A stretch of DNA of 64,000 nt, from assembly GCA_963969395.1 (NCBI GenBank), contig OZ017795.1, forward strand, positions 1,178,001-1,242,000, in the 5' to 3' direction. A model generated the notes under the pieces. It was not told the origin of the DNA. It did no database searches and saw only the letters and a list, made by a program, of their open reading frames with translations. Below, in pieces: positions 37,106 through 49,670 of this stretch (within the stretch, counting starts at the first letter, position 1; every line of letters begins with the position of its first letter). The DNA comes from Pseudoscleropodium purum (taxonomy: Eukaryota > Streptophyta > Bryopsida > Hypnales > Brachytheciaceae). The position numbers and the translations under genes were made by a program.

Positions 37106-38529
37106 ACAAAAAAATTAAAATATTATAGATTATAATTAATTTAAAAAAATTGAAAGTAAAAAATATTTTCTTTAATAGATTTGTAAATTCATGTATAATT
37201 CATTAAAAATTTAAAACATTAGACATTAGAAATCATTAATATAAAAATAAATTCAACTAAATTTTAAATTATTTTTTTAAAATTTGAACTTTCATTCTAG
37301 GATGATATTCTTTTTGGCTTGATTTTCTTGAGCTAAGCAAGGTTTTGTCTCTCCTATTAAGAAATCTCTTCATTTTTTACAATATTAGGATAGATGCTTT
37401 TCATTTGCTATATTATGAGTTCATTATTCAATTTCTTTTTGTAAATTTTCTTTATTCTATGATAACTTTTAGATTGGAACTCATTTGTCTAAAGTTTTTT
37501 CTATTTTAACAATCATTTTTCTAAAATGATTAATATAAGGTTCAATTCTTGAAATGCAAAGACATAAAGCCATGGGATTTTGAAACTTCAAGACTAAAAC
37601 ATCATAATTGACATGATTGTTTTGGATCCATTTTTTTGTCTAATTATACAATTTAGTTATAGCTTGAAACCACTAACATAGAAATACTTTAAAAAATAGC
37701 AATGAACTAAAATAGACACAACTTACAACCTTCTTAGATTCTAAATTTAATATGAAGAGCTATATTGGATCATCATGTTGGTTAGGAATTTCTATAGCAA
37801 TAAGAAACATTACTCAAAAATAACCACCTCCATATATAAACCTCTCTTTATAGGAGATATGTTTACTATCAATTAATGTAAAATAATCCTCAAAAACGAG
37901 TAAGGTAACTAAAGTATTCACACCTAAAATGAACAATTTCTTTTCAAACAAGCAATTTTAAATACAATTCAAGAAAACTCTCATATCACAATCTAAACAT
38001 ATGAGAACAAAAGTGAATGCAATAGGTTTGAGAATTTCAAGAGAATGTATAAACATACAAAAAAAAGTTTCAAAGTTGAAGTTATAAAAACACTAGTTAT
38101 GAATACTAGACTACTCTTAATTGGACATTCTTGAAGTAAAAAATGCTTCAAATAACTCTTCAACTTCTATTGGTTACTTTTGAAAACTATCATGACCCAC
38201 AAAAGTACTTGACCACTCTTTGTAAACATGAAAATTTGACAATATCTTTTGAACTAATGACAATTAATTGGTAAGATTAATCATAGATACCACATTTGTT
38301 GTGAAGAAGATGTCATCGAAATTTCATACAAAGAAAATTACAATGCAAGCAAAAATTAAAAGAAATGTGCATCAACCATGGCTAAGAACTTAAGTTCATT
38401 ATCAAAGAAATCATGATAATTCAAACTAAACTTGAAATGGAAAGCCAATAAGTAGCAATATATACAGCCTATACAATTACTATAAGTCTACCAACATTTG
38501 TATCCACCCTTTGTTGCAAGAAGATCAAC
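37106..38529. other. AT-rich intergenic DNA
   Basis: No gene, repeat or RNA recognised in this very AT-rich stretch. Confidence 0.5.
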
Positions 38530-39480
38530 CACCCTTGCTGCCCAAGTTCTACTTCAATGCTCTACCAAACAACCTAAATCTTCTCCCACAAGTCATCTTT
38601 GCTTGTAGACAAAATACTAGACAACCTTAAGTGTCTATCTACTTCATTCCACAAGTGATCAATGGGATTTAGATAAAGAAATTGTGGCAGCCACTCCATC
38701 ACAAAAAAAACCTTGCCAACGTAGCCATCAGCGCACAAGACCAAATGTATGTTTTGGATCATTATTATGTTGGAAGATTACTTCTACTTCATTAAGACTT
38801 TATCTCTCAATGGTATTCAACAATTGCGAATCTAAAATGTCAAGATAAACTTATGAATTTATAATGTCATCAATGCGGTAGAAGTTTCCAACATCAACCC
38901 AACTCATACATCTCTAAGCCATAATGCTACCACCATCATGTTAAACTGTAGGCTACACATGACAATCATGAAGATGCTTTGTAGAACTTTTCCAACACCA
39001 TTGATGGCCATCAGAACCAAAAACATTGAATTTGGACTCCTCTAAACAAATGACATGGCTCTAGTCTTCTATATCACAATCTACAAAGCCTTTGCCCACT
39101 AATAACACTCTATCAATGCCTCTTTATAGCAACTTTTTTTTTCTTCACTCTCACTCCAAGCCCTTGCCATTGGAAACTACAACAAACAATCTCATCACTC
39201 AAGTGGAGACCCTAGGCTCATAATCCACAACCAACTACCACTACTTTGCCTAATTTTTGGTCATTCAACATCCTTACATTAGGCTTCTCATCACAAATGC
39301 TCAATAGACGTGGTCTAGCACCTCTTCATCTTCTTGGAATCATGCTAAAATGCTTCCAACTATGCTATAGGGAATGTACATATGACCCACTATGAAAACA
39401 TTGTGACAATCTTTACTCAATGCTAAAATTTGGAAATGCTCATAAAAACTTGTTATCTTCATCTTCACTACTAACAAATG
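38530..39480 (-). pseudogene. Tc1-like DDE transposase relic
   Basis: Reading the minus strand across frames recovers successive Tc1-type blocks: a helix-turn-helix end (IPYSIVGSILA, near 39370-39400), GARPRLLS (39301-39325), GLGVRVKKKKVAIKRH (about 39110-39165), ESKFNVFGSDGHQW (38998-39045), PTV.HDGGSIM (about 38930-38955), FQHNNDPKHT (about 38742-38776) and LNPIDHLWNEVDRHLR (38620-38680). In Tc1 proteins the second catalytic Asp lies at the first N of HNND and the third acidic residue at D of NPID, so at least one catalytic residue is lost. About 36 residues separate them as read. Several stops and frameshifts confirm a pseudogene. No TIRs could be identified around it. Confidence 0.82.
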
Positions 39481-39719
39481 TGAAGAGTCTCAACCTATGA
39501 CTTTTGAAAGTTCTCTAAGCTCATAGAAAAGACAAGTGAAAGAAGAAGTCACTAAAATCAACCTAAGTAATTGGCCACCTTTAAGATTCTTTCAACCAAT
39601 CTCATAAAAATGTAACACTTGGATTACCCATACAAAGCCACTTAATATTGCATTAAATGAAACCAATTAACTATAATTAATTTAGGCAACTAATTTGTAA
39701 TCCACTCTCAAACTATATG

Positions 39720-39889
39720 CCAAATGTAATTTTGTTGAACCACCAAGTATTTTTGTGAGTCACCAAAGTGTTGAGGTTGAACAAATGTTGTGTCATATTT
39801 GAATCAAATGTAATTCTTTTGGACAACCAAGTATTTCTAAGTCATCAAAGTATTGACACTGAACAAATGTTTTGTCATATTTGAATCAA
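39720..39889 (+). repeat. Two-unit 85-bp tandem duplication
   Basis: Unit 1 (about 39720-39805) and unit 2 (about 39806-39889) both run from CAAATGTAATT through CCAAGTATTT and GAACAAATGTT to TCATATTTGAAT, with moderate divergence. Confidence 0.7.
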
Positions 39890-40728
39890 TGAGAGGCTAT
39901 GAAGAACTCTATTTTGGCTAGTGACAAACAATTGGTGATGCAAACAAGTGAAGATACCCTACACCTAAATACATCTAAATAAAGATTTCATCATGGTTTC
40001 CATTATTATATAAAATTCTTGTTTGAGAGTTCTTCTAGATAGTCAAAAGGGAGTTCTAAATTTTTTACAATGCATTTTTTGAACACCATATGAATCAACT
40101 ACAGTATGAATTTTCAAAGTGCTGAAAATAGGTGTACCCAAATGCAACCCTAGGGTCTCATGAATAGAGCTTGTACTAAACATATTAGGCAAGGATCTGT
40201 AGGAGTTGGTTATAGAAAGGGGTCCCAAATTAGGAGCTGTTACCTTCCAATGGTGACTGCTACTCCAAACAAATCTCGACAGCCCAAAACATCTGCAACA
40301 TCGGTTCCTCACCTCATGATCAAATCGAAAATACAGGCACGTACGGAACAAGCTGCACAAATCAGTCAGGCCCTTCCATTGAGAGAAAATCTTCTTTTAC
40401 TTCAAGGATTGTGATAGGCATTTGCAAAGGCCCCTTTTCCAAAAGGCAGGAGCCATTAATGCTAAGTGGTGTGCAGAGCATCCCAAACCCAAGATGCAAG
40501 CAACGAAGAAACCAACACAACCTCCCATCACCCTTCATTGACAAACCCCCTTCCTCTGAGAGCCTGGTCTGCTCAAAAGTGCAGGTTTTTAAAGTATTGA
40601 GCTACGCTACGTGGTTTTCAAGAATACAAGTAAATGTTTCTGCCTCCTTCAGATTGATGTACACCGTACCTACAAATTGTATGTATCGCCATATGACGTC
40701 GTGATTTGTCTAAAGTTGAGAAGGTGTT
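39890..40728 (-). other. 3' flank and probable 3' UTR of the DDT-domain gene
   Basis: From about 40040 to the stop codon at 40729 the DNA is GC-richer than the surrounding intergenic sequence, which suits a transcribed 3' region of the minus-strand gene. Frames here have no motifs. No poly(A) site is defended. Confidence 0.4.
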
Positions 40729-43038
40729 TCAACCTGCCTCAGCACCGTGATCTGGTTCGTCATCAGAGTACTCACTCTCCCCGTTATCTGACAAGGGACT
40801 ACTTCCCCGGATCCCGGTGGCAACCTCATTTAAATCCAGCAATTGTCTTCGTCTTCCATCACCTTTACTGTTGTCAACTTCGTGGCCAATGCTATCCTCT
40901 TCATCGAAATCTACAGAACCTGCTGCTCGTTGATCCTCCTCAGAACCTGACCCTGCTGAGTGTTGTACCGACTGTTCCTCAGAATGATCAATAGACTGAA
41001 CATCGTCTTCGGTTGGAGAAGCTCGTATATTCTTCCTCTTTGCTCCAGTACCTTTCCCATTCCGCATTTCTGAACTGTAGCCGCTTGCTTCATGGCTGTC
41101 ACTTGCTTCCTCAAACCCTACATCAGCAATCTCTGTACGATCTAGACCTCGGGCACTGCTTTCGGCCCTAGCTCCTCCAAGCCTCCGCGACCGCCGTTGC
41201 GAATCTCGCACAAATTGGCCATCCAAGTCACTACCCTCACCGTCGCTCACTCTAGTCATATCGAAAACAGGTCTGGCGTTTCTGCGTGCACCTTCTCGAG
41301 AAATGTCATTTACTAGCCGTACCTTAGGACCTCGCCTTGGCTGTTTCCTCACTCGCTCTTCGCTCCCACCACCATCACTGTCGCCTTCACGAAAATCACC
41401 ATAGTCATCACTATCTTCAGAAACCTTCTCGCCATCTCCATCCCCATCAAAATCAGCGTCGTCCTGATCGTCTCCTCTGAAGCTCTCACCTCCCTCTGAA
41501 GAGAAGCTTTCTCTACGTTGCCTGGCAGCAAGGTAATCATCATCATACACGGCCTCCCCTTCGATCTCTTCATCACTGAACCCTAATTCAGCTTCAACAA
41601 GATGCGGTGCCAAACCTGCAGCACCAGGCTCACCCTCCTCCACAAACTCGGCTCCAGGGTACAATTGAGAGTTGCGGGAAGACCTCCTGACAGCACCACC
41701 CCCGTTCGCATACCCGTAAGCAGCATTCCCATTCCGGAGGTGACCCAGCTCGTCCACACCGTTCGCAGATCCAGGGTCGCGTCTCAAAGAAATTTCCGAG
41801 ACGTTCTTCTTAGTGAACTTGATTGCCTCGCTGATGGAACGATCAAACTCATCAAATGTGTAGGTTACGGGTTTTCTTTCTCTGCGTGACCTTCCTACTG
41901 CAAGCCCATTCCCTTGTAACATGTTATCCAGAAGCACAGCTTCTCGCTGTTGTTTCTTAACCATGCGATCTTTCTTCTTCTGAATCTCTTCCAGCTGCGG
42001 TATAAGACTAAGCGTAAGTTTCTTACCAATTGCCGCTTCCAACCGATTCCGACTTTCCAACAACCTAGAAGAAACCTCCTGAAACTCCTCGAAATTAGTG
42101 GCAACAGTCTCCCAATTGCCTGGAATTGGAGGAGGCACATTTCGACTTCTACCCCAGCCCCTGCCCTTATTCTTCGATGGTGGTGGTGGCATGGTTGGCT
42201 GCCACTCCCGGTACAGCCTCTGTCCCATTAGTGGATCCTCCTCTAGCCAGAAGGTAGTTCCTTCAGCTCCACAACCAGACCTATCCTTCCGCACTACAGC
42301 ATCTAACTGATTTCGTTTCATGGAATCCTCGACGTAAAACCGAGCATCATCTTGATTGACGCGCATCTCACATAATGCCAGCAACACTCGGACGCGTGTC
42401 GGTGGATCGAATTCCAAGTATGCAGCCAGCTCTGCGCCTTGACAAGGTATCAAAGGACACGGAACTTCAGCAACCCTCCACCACCAATCTTTAAACTTCT
42501 TGCTTAGAACAGTGGGCCAGGTATCACCGCGAAGCGGAACTCGGGCTGCAGGCGGTACACCCTTCAACAAAACCACGTGAATCGTATCCAACAGAGAATT
42601 AGGGTTGAGGAAGGCAGACTCTAGTTCGTCCATCGTGAACTCTGGTAAATTGTTGATGAGATGTCGAAACACAAGAAAAAAGTTCATCACGGCGGCCATC
42701 TCCCACAGGCTTCGAAGCTCCAAACGATCCGCAGGTACCGAAGAAGGAAGAGCAAGCGAGACAGCCCTAACGCCTGTGCGGCTTGCACTGGTCCGGGATG
42801 ATGGTGGTCGTTCAGCTGAAACAGTACGCTCACTCGACCATGTCCTTGGCAGGGGGGGAGTGGCAGGCGAAACAAAAGGGCCATCATCCGGAAAGCGTCG
42901 CCGCGAAGAGCAAGCCCTCGAAGGCCGCTTTGCAGGGGGGTCCACAACTGGAGATAAAGGGGGCTTCGCCATCCTGTTAATGTCTCCCAGTGGACGTTTC
43001 CTCTCCGTTCTCTCCTTTCGGTTCCTCACTTCGTTCAT
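40729..43038 (-). CDS. DDR4: DDT-domain protein, DDR4-like (putative ISWI subunit), 769 aa
   Basis: One uninterrupted frame encodes 769 aa. It begins MNEVRNRKER; the open frame extends 13 codons upstream but without an ATG. Residues about 108-165 form a DDT-type helical region (LWEMAAVMNFFLVF, LPEFTMDELESAF). About 206-280 matches the following WHIM-like segment (PPTRVRVLLALCEM, FWLEEDPLMGQRLYRE). A coiled, basic stretch lies at about 345-390, and the C-terminal third is low-complexity, Asp/Glu/Ser/Arg-rich and probably disordered. In Arabidopsis, DDT-related (DDR) proteins bind ISWI remodellers (CHR11/CHR17) in the nucleus and help space nucleosomes. I place this protein with DDR4 from memory of the family; other DDR paralogues are possible. 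The length is about that of Arabidopsis DDR4. The ATG context AAAATGA is favourable. Confidence 0.82.
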   Translation of the reverse strand: MNEVRNRKERTERKRPLGDINRMAKPPLSPVVDPPAKRPSRACSSRRRFPDDGPFVSPATPPLPRTWSSERTVSAERPPSSRTSASRTGVRAVSLALPSSVPADRLELRSLWEMAAVMNFFLVFRHLINNLPEFTMDELESAFLNPNSLLDTIHVVLLKGVPPAARVPLRGDTWPTVLSKKFKDWWWRVAEVPCPLIPCQGAELAAYLEFDPPTRVRVLLALCEMRVNQDDARFYVEDSMKRNQLDAVVRKDRSGCGAEGTTFWLEEDPLMGQRLYREWQPTMPPPPSKNKGRGWGRSRNVPPPIPGNWETVATNFEEFQEVSSRLLESRNRLEAAIGKKLTLSLIPQLEEIQKKKDRMVKKQQREAVLLDNMLQGNGLAVGRSRRERKPVTYTFDEFDRSISEAIKFTKKNVSEISLRRDPGSANGVDELGHLRNGNAAYGYANGGGAVRRSSRNSQLYPGAEFVEEGEPGAAGLAPHLVEAELGFSDEEIEGEAVYDDDYLAARQRRESFSSEGGESFRGDDQDDADFDGDGDGEKVSEDSDDYGDFREGDSDGGGSEERVRKQPRRGPKVRLVNDISREGARRNARPVFDMTRVSDGEGSDLDGQFVRDSQRRSRRLGGARAESSARGLDRTEIADVGFEEASDSHEASGYSSEMRNGKGTGAKRKNIRASPTEDDVQSIDHSEEQSVQHSAGSGSEEDQRAAGSVDFDEEDSIGHEVDNSKGDGRRRQLLDLNEVATGIRGSSPLSDNGESEYSDDEPDHGAEAG

Positions 43039-44180
43039 TTTAAGAGACACGGAGACTACTTGATTCGTATAAAACAATCAGGGCAAACAGCAGCCCTTCG
43101 TAAACTCCCACTCAAACCTGGTTGCCAGCGCGAGAACGAGCTGATGATAGGGGTCATAAGGTACCAATGACCTTCTCGCGGCTTCACAACCTAGGTGAAT
43201 CCGCTACTCGCCTTGTCTAAACACAAAAGCAAGCCAACTAAAGATATATAAGCCGCTGCAGAAGTCAAATGGAACGATTCACCAGTTAGACCTAATTCAC
43301 TCCAAAGCGTAATGCTCATCTGGCATTGCCAATGTAAAAGCACTTCCACGATTCGATGAAAACCTAGATGACTCCACAATCTGTTCCGATTACCACATCA
43401 CCATACCGGACTTTCAACTAGTCATTTCTAACTCATCCAAAGCGTAAGACAAACCTCCCGAGGCACCAAACCTACATCCCTTGGATGTCTAAAAGTCCGC
43501 GCCGCACCTCAGCCTCGATTATCCGGTTGAATTCAAAACACAACCACATCTCCGATTCCTGAAATCACAGGAACCTAGAATCTCGACATCCTCGTTCAAA
43601 TTCTCGCCACAACACCCCCACCACTTAATTCATGCCCCGATAACCGATAACCCTACCCTCGCCGACCAGCCGTCTGCTCTCAACAAGAAATCTGCTTCCT
43701 GAATAGCGCCATAAGTGCGCCGCTCGTGTCTCCGAGAAGCGTACGCACAGTAGCCCGAACAGTCGCCCTCAGACTACGTCACGTTTCGCAAACGCGTTCT
43801 TCCCCGTAAACACGCCAGAGAAGCCACTTCTAGGTTCGAAAAAAAGAGAGGAAAAAACTAGAGGTGGAAATCACGGAGTGCTGCAAGAGTTGGGGATGAT
43901 GCCTTGAGGCGATGAGTGGCAGAGTCGGAGTTGCTGTGGAGGCGACTACCGGGGCTGTAGAGACGCCATAGCCAGACCTTGAACATGAACACGCGGGAGA
44001 AGGTCTTCGTCCCTTCCTCTCCCTGTCCTCACGGTCGGTACTCGATGGACGAATGATAAATTCAGGATAGTGGATGAATTGGTGTCTGTTCGTTCGCAGA
44101 TTTGAAATAGGAGCATTGCCGGCCCTTGTTCTCGTAACATTTCCGTAGTTGTAGGGCAGGTTCAGCAAATAGATTCTCAA
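43039..44180 (-). promoter_or_regulatory. 5' region of the DDT-domain gene
   Basis: About 1.1 kb upstream of the start codon is GC-richer than the AT-rich DNA beyond 44180, so promoter and 5' UTR probably lie here. Open frames on both strands lack motifs. I cannot place the transcription start or any 5' UTR intron. Confidence 0.4.
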
Positions 44181-46200
44181 CTAGATGTCAAATTTTGGAG
44201 ATGTCTTTCAAAAAAATTGTGAAGAAAGAATTTTTTTAGAGAATAGTTTTTACATTAACCACTTTTTTAATATATTTTTCTATTGAAAATTGAAAATTTG
44301 GCAAGTATTAGTCAACCTTATCTTCCACTTGTGGCATCTTTGTTGTATGTAGCATTTGGACTCTCTACATAGGTATACTTTCAATCATATGGACATTTTT
44401 TTCCTACATATTTACATATTGGTACATTCTTATATTGCTTTTGTAGCATTTATAAGCTATAGTTTTCAAAGCTATTTTTGCAATTATTTTTTAGTGTAAA
44501 GATTACAAGTATATTTCACTTCAAAAAATTACATTTCTAGGTCAAAAACAACTTGAATAAATGAGTAAGATATAACAATCTAGAAAAATCACCATAATTA
44601 GGACTTAATATTTTGACTTATAAGAAAATCTTGTCAAAATTTTCAATTTTCAATCTAAATTCAATCATTAAATTTATTTTTTAATTACCGAATTTTAATA
44701 ATATTGAAAAATATTGGTTAGCACGACAATAAATTCAACCATATAGATATAATCTTTAAATCATATTTTACAATTTTAATATGGAAGTTGTCATTAATTA
44801 ATCTTCTAAATTGTAGTTCAAATTGTAATCCAATTACCTAATCCTTAAGAAATTAAAGAAATTTGAATTTTCACAAGAAAATGCATGACCTAATATTTTT
44901 CTCCGCTATTTCTTCCTACCAAGCATGATTTGATTTATCAAAAGACCATTCATGCAAGTAATATGTAGACTACAAATTTTAAACTATAAATGTATATTTT
45001 ATAAATGTATATATGTTCATAGCTATCAAGAATTAAAATTTTTGAAATTTCAGTATTTTAAAAGTCCTAAATTAGTGGTCAAAAATAGTATGATGATTGG
45101 TAGAACCCTTTCAAACTTATAAATTCAATTTTTCAAAGATTTCAATATTTCAAAACATCAAAAATTTAATTATCAATCTATAATATTTAAAGTATTGGAA
45201 ATTAATATTATACTCATATATTATAATAAAAATAATTTAATTTTGTTCATTTTGAAATCTACAAATCTATAGAGTGCAAATGTATAAACTATAAATTAAC
45301 ACATTACAAATTTTAAATTTACAACTACTTATTCTTACTCTTTGAGAATTTCTAATCTTGAAAGTTCAACCTTTCAAATTTTTTAAATCTTCAATTGAAA
45401 GTCTTTGGTTGTATAAACAAAATCAAAAACCTCAAATTTTTATTACTCCCTTTGTCCCAAATTAAGTGTCTCACTTCAAAAAAGTCCATGAGATAAAGAA
45501 AAGTTTTCTAATTTTTTTAAATTTACAAGTTTGGAATTAAAGAAATAGGATTTTTAGAGTTTAGGATTTAGGATTTTTTTTGTCTTCTTATTGTTGTAGG
45601 ACTGCATTATCAAAATATTGAAAATCAATGGTGGCAACAATAATTATAAGGAGTTTGATATGGTGACTACATTGATTATAGGAACAAGTATAAGGTATTT
45701 AATAGCAACTTAGTAATAGCTTGGATGTAGCTAGCTTAGACACAATCAATGATTGACCAAGCTTTCATCATTCAAAACCAAGCTTGTTCTCTAAAAGATG
45801 CTTTTATAAACAAAACCTCCGTATTCAATGTTCAACAAATAGAGGAACATTGAACCCAAGATACAAATTTTGAAAATCTATCCTATTGAATTTTGACCTC
45901 TTGTAACTCCATACAATCAACTCAAAAAACAAGTTTCAACATCAAAGTCGACATCCCTTACAATCAAAAACCAATCCTCCTCATCAAAAGATCAATCCTC
46001 TCAAACACACAATCACAACTACCATGCAATTTTACTTTAACCATACAATATTCAATGATCCTACTTTAAACCTTCAAAGAATGCAACCCCCCATGACTAA
46101 GGAAGTCACCAAAATACTTTGATCATTGGACCAATAGGGGCATTCTCTATTTTTTTAGGTAATAGTGAAATGAAATCATCCATCAGACCTATTCCGTCTG
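44181..46200. other. AT-rich intergenic DNA
   Basis: A Stowaway-like end, TACTCCCTTTGTCCCAAATT, lies at 45444-45463, but no matching second end was found. Otherwise nothing recognisable. Confidence 0.5.
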
Positions 46201-46227
46201 CAAGGTCTTTACAAGATTAATTAACTT

Positions 46228-46277
46228 CCTTTTCTTTTTCTTTTTTCTTTTTTCTTTCTTTTTCTTTTTCTTTTTCT
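46228..46277 (+). repeat. CTTTTT polypyrimidine microsatellite
   Basis: A run of (C)TTTTT/CTTT units about 50 bp long lies in the 3' flank of the epimerase gene. Confidence 0.85.
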
Positions 46278-46768
46278 AAAACAAATGAAATGGAATTTCT
46301 TAAGTAGCTGTCTTCAGGAGCCAAAACTCCATACCAGAAAGAGAGGTCCCGGCCAGGCCAGTACAGTACATACAAATGGTAGCAGCAGAATACGAAGAAT
46401 AAGCAAGAGCGTGACGCCAGGCCTTTAAGCACCCGCCATCATAATTCCACTGAAGAGTTCTCTGTGTAGCTGAGGATACGCACTGCGCGTGTTAGCCTTC
46501 CTGGAAAGATGGCTCGCACCTCCCTCCAGCCAACGCAAACCTAAACCACCCTCACAGAGTCTCCGCAAACCCTAAACCCTAAACTGCTCGCCAGTTCCCA
46601 ATTCCACATCTTTACGAAACCCAACCCTGCTGGCAAGTTCCGAATTCAACATCTTTACAAATCTCTTCCCACCCACCAGGGATTCAGAGTTCAGAAAAGT
46701 CGGGATGCAGAGTTCAGCCAGTGCTAAGATCCATGAACGCAACAGCAGCAGCCTGTTGCAAGTTTGTG
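46278..46768 (-). other. 3' flank of the epimerase gene
   Basis: Moderately GC-rich DNA downstream of the minus-strand stop codon, likely including the 3' UTR. It contains CCCTAAACCCTAAACTG near 46572, a telomere-like (CCCTAAA) doublet that is common near plant genes. No poly(A) site is identified. Confidence 0.4.
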
Positions 46769-49670
46769 TTACAGCATTTGCTCATGATTCCCGAGCCACA
46801 GTTTTCGATTCGTGTGGTCGCCGTAATAGCTCAAGTACCACTTGACGAACTTCTTGAGTCCCGTGTCGAGGTTGGTCACCGGGCGGTAGTGCAGCTGCGC
46901 CTGCGCGGCGGAGACGTTGGCGTGGGTGAACGGGACGTCGCCGTTGCGCGGCATCTTCAGGATCTGCCGCTTGGCCTTCACATTCAAATACTTCTCAAGG
47001 ATGTTCACCAGCGTGGGCACCGTGACCGGGGAGGTGTTGCCCAGGTTGAAGACGCGTAACATGGCGGGCTTCCGCTTCTTGCCCCCGCTGCCCGTGCTCC
47101 GCTCCGCAGTGTCCAGGGAAGCCACGCAACCCTTCACGATGTCGTCGATGAACGTGAAGTCGCGGGCCAGGTCCTTCCCGCCGGGGCCTGAGTAGATGGT
47201 GATGGGCTTGCCCTTCAGAATGTCGCGCGTGAAGGAGAAGTAGGCCATGTCGGGGCGGCCCCAGGGACCGTAGACGGTGAAGAAACGGAGACCCGTGATG
47301 GAGAGACCGTAGATGTGGTTGTAGGTGTGAGCGATCTCCTCGCCCGCTTTCTTCGTCGCTGCGTACAAGCTCGCGGGTTGATCCGTCCGGTCTGATTCTG
47401 AAAACGGCACCTGCAAACATTCGAGAAAGCAATCAAATTCGGTTGATCAGCAAATTTCTTGCTGATAGAATTGAGCCTAGATAAACACACCGTGATTCTT
47501 TAGCTATCCAATTCATGAAAATAACAGAGAAATCGTCATATTCGATGAAATTGAGTGTTTCAGAGCGCCGAAGCCGTGACATTCAATTACGAACACTGAC
47601 ATTAGTTAAAATTGTGGGTTTCAAAGCGCCATAACTGTGGCATTCAATTATGAACGTATTGGTAAAAAATGTAGGTTTCAAAGCGCCATAACTGAGGCAT
47701 TCAAATGCACATACAGAGGTTTAAGAACAGGGACTGTTGTAAAGCTGAGGTTTGAGGTGGGGGACTGTACTCCAAGTGTTAGTTGCTAGAAATTTTGACG
47801 TTTTCACAACTGTTATGACCATTGACAGTGATGTGATTCGGTGACCTCTCAGAAAGTCAGAGTGCGAGTGTAGATATTTTTGGATTAGGGTTCGCACCTT
47901 GGTGTTCAATCCATACACGGAGCTGGAGGACGCCCACACAATAGCCGGTTGTGGATTGGCCGCCTTGCACACCTCAAAGATATTCACCAGCCCGGCCACA
48001 TTACTATGAATGTAGGACTGCGGGTTCTGCATGGCGTACCGCACACCGGCCTGGGCCGCGAGGTGCATGACGTGCGTGAACTGCACCACCTCAAACATGC
48101 TCTCCAACAGAAACTTATCATTGATATCCCCTTCTACCACAAACACGCCATGTTTCTCCAGAAGCTCCTGGCGCGCGCGTTTCAGGGAGACTTCGTAGTA
48201 GTCGTTGAAGTTGTCGAGTCCCACAACGCCGTCGCCGCGCTTCTTAAGCGCCAGGGAGACGTGCGTCCCGACAAACCCCCCAGCGCCCGTGACCAGCACG
48301 ATCAAGGCGTTCTCGTCTTTCCGCGGCGTGCACGACTGGCGCACCCGCTTCTCCCACGCGTGGCTGCGCTGGAACACCTGCTGGCGCTCGCTTGTAGAAT
48401 AGGTCTGCTCAGGGGAAGCGCTTGACATCCACAGGAACACCGAGATCGTGAGCGCCAGCAGCAGCGACGTGCAGCATAAGAGCTTCGCAGAAGCGCTGGA
48501 ATGCCACCGGGAGGCCACACGCCCGAAGTAGTTGCTTCTCTCCATCTTCACCTGCACGGGGAAATTCTCACAACACACAGTCACACACACACACACTCAC
48601 TCACTCACACTACTCAGCCACCACAAGCTTCCACGTTCACAGATGCTTGTACATAATCAGATTGATTCCATAAATGCATGCTACCGATTGCTACCCGAGT
48701 CGGCCACGCTACCGACTTCTCCTGATGAGACGCAGCCGACCTACAGTACCGCAAATGTCGCCCAATAATGCACATTGTGGGGTCCAGAAATTTGGGGGAA
48801 ATGGCGGAAATTTCGGGCGAGTGCAATCCAGATCCATGAAATTTTGACAGTAATCTAAATAAGGCTACAGAATTGAAAATTTTACACGCTAATGCCACAC
48901 AGCCGTGCGATTTAACAGACTGCCAAACAGTCCACCGCTAAATGTGGAAACTGGCGAGACAAAAACTCTGTTGCAACACTATTGGCACTGATTCTCTACT
49001 TTGTCTTCAACAATGATTCTCCAGATAGGAACTCATAGGCTGCAGGAGCATGACCATAACTACAATAGCGCTTCAGAATCTAACAGCTACTACCGTCATA
49101 TTCGTTTCAAATGGCAAACTTTCCAAAAAATTGGCACTTTTCCGGACACCCCAGCGCCGAGAATCTCTAATTATCTCTCCCAATTCAACTCCTAGTTCCA
49201 GAGCTCCATGCACTATTGACACTATTATAAGCTAATTCAAGGAGCTATCAAAGTTTGAAAATATCAAATCAAATACCAGAATTCAAGAGCCTACACTCCG
49301 CACAAACAGATCTACACAGGGAGATTATCTCTGGTACCCGGATTGCCATTCCTTGTTTAAAGTGTTGCCAACAAGGAAAATTTGTGACACTGATTTTCCC
49401 TATTCGCAGGTATTCCTGATTCCCATGTTCCTCCAGCAAAAATCTCTGGAAAACATCTGATACTTCCTCAAGAAAAACAACGTTAACCTTCTTGTGAGAC
49501 TAGATCTCGTGTCCCGTGTACAAAAATGGTCTGCACGTCTGCAAGTCCGCTTCCCGTGGCCTACAGTACGAGAAAGACATTTAATAGTATTGACTGGAAG
49601 CGTTAGTCAAGAAGAGACTGACCTTGCCGGGGGTGGATGGGAAGTCTTGGTCGTGGACGCACGGCGGCAT
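46769..49670 (-). CDS. GAE: UDP-glucuronate 4-epimerase (3 coding exons)
   Basis: Exons on the minus strand are 49670-49623, 48551-47898 and 47410-46769, with introns 49622-48552 (GTCAGT...GCAG) and 47897-47411 (GTGCGA...GCAG). They join in phase to 447 aa. The enzyme converts UDP-GlcA to UDP-GalA, the precursor of pectin, and family members are Golgi type II membrane proteins. Visible: N-terminal FPSTPGKVKMERSNYF, like the PSTPGKFKM start of plant GAEs; a membrane anchor at about 40-58; the NAD-binding TGAGGFVG (104-111); SSSSVYG; catalytic Y250 and K254 in YAATK; GLRFFTVYGPWGRPDMA; and RNGDV. The PSTPGK match is why I include the small first exon, although exon 2 has its own ATG at 48545. 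An in-frame ATG at 49745 (first in this exon, weaker context) would add 25 residues. Angiosperm GAEs are, as I recall, intronless, so the introns are notable. No damage is seen. Confidence 0.9.
48581..48610 (+). repeat. (CA)n/(TCAC)n microsatellite in epimerase intron
   Basis: CACACACACACACTCACTCACTCACAC lies about 30 bp upstream (minus strand) of the exon-2 acceptor. On the transcribed strand it gives a GT-rich run before the acceptor. Confidence 0.8.

Noticed and set aside
38530..39480. Contaminating fungal or animal DNA as source of the Tc1-like relic
   Set aside because: The relic is decayed and its composition is like the neighbouring plant DNA, so an old resident insertion is more likely; flanking long reads would settle it.
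43039..43077. Thirteen-codon upstream extension of the DDT-domain protein
   Set aside because: The extension begins with TTG; the first ATG in frame is at 43038.
47721..47897. Continuation of the epimerase frame past SVYGLNTK
   Set aside because: The conserved protein continues at VPFSESDRTDQP in the next exon; this stretch is intron after a GT donor.
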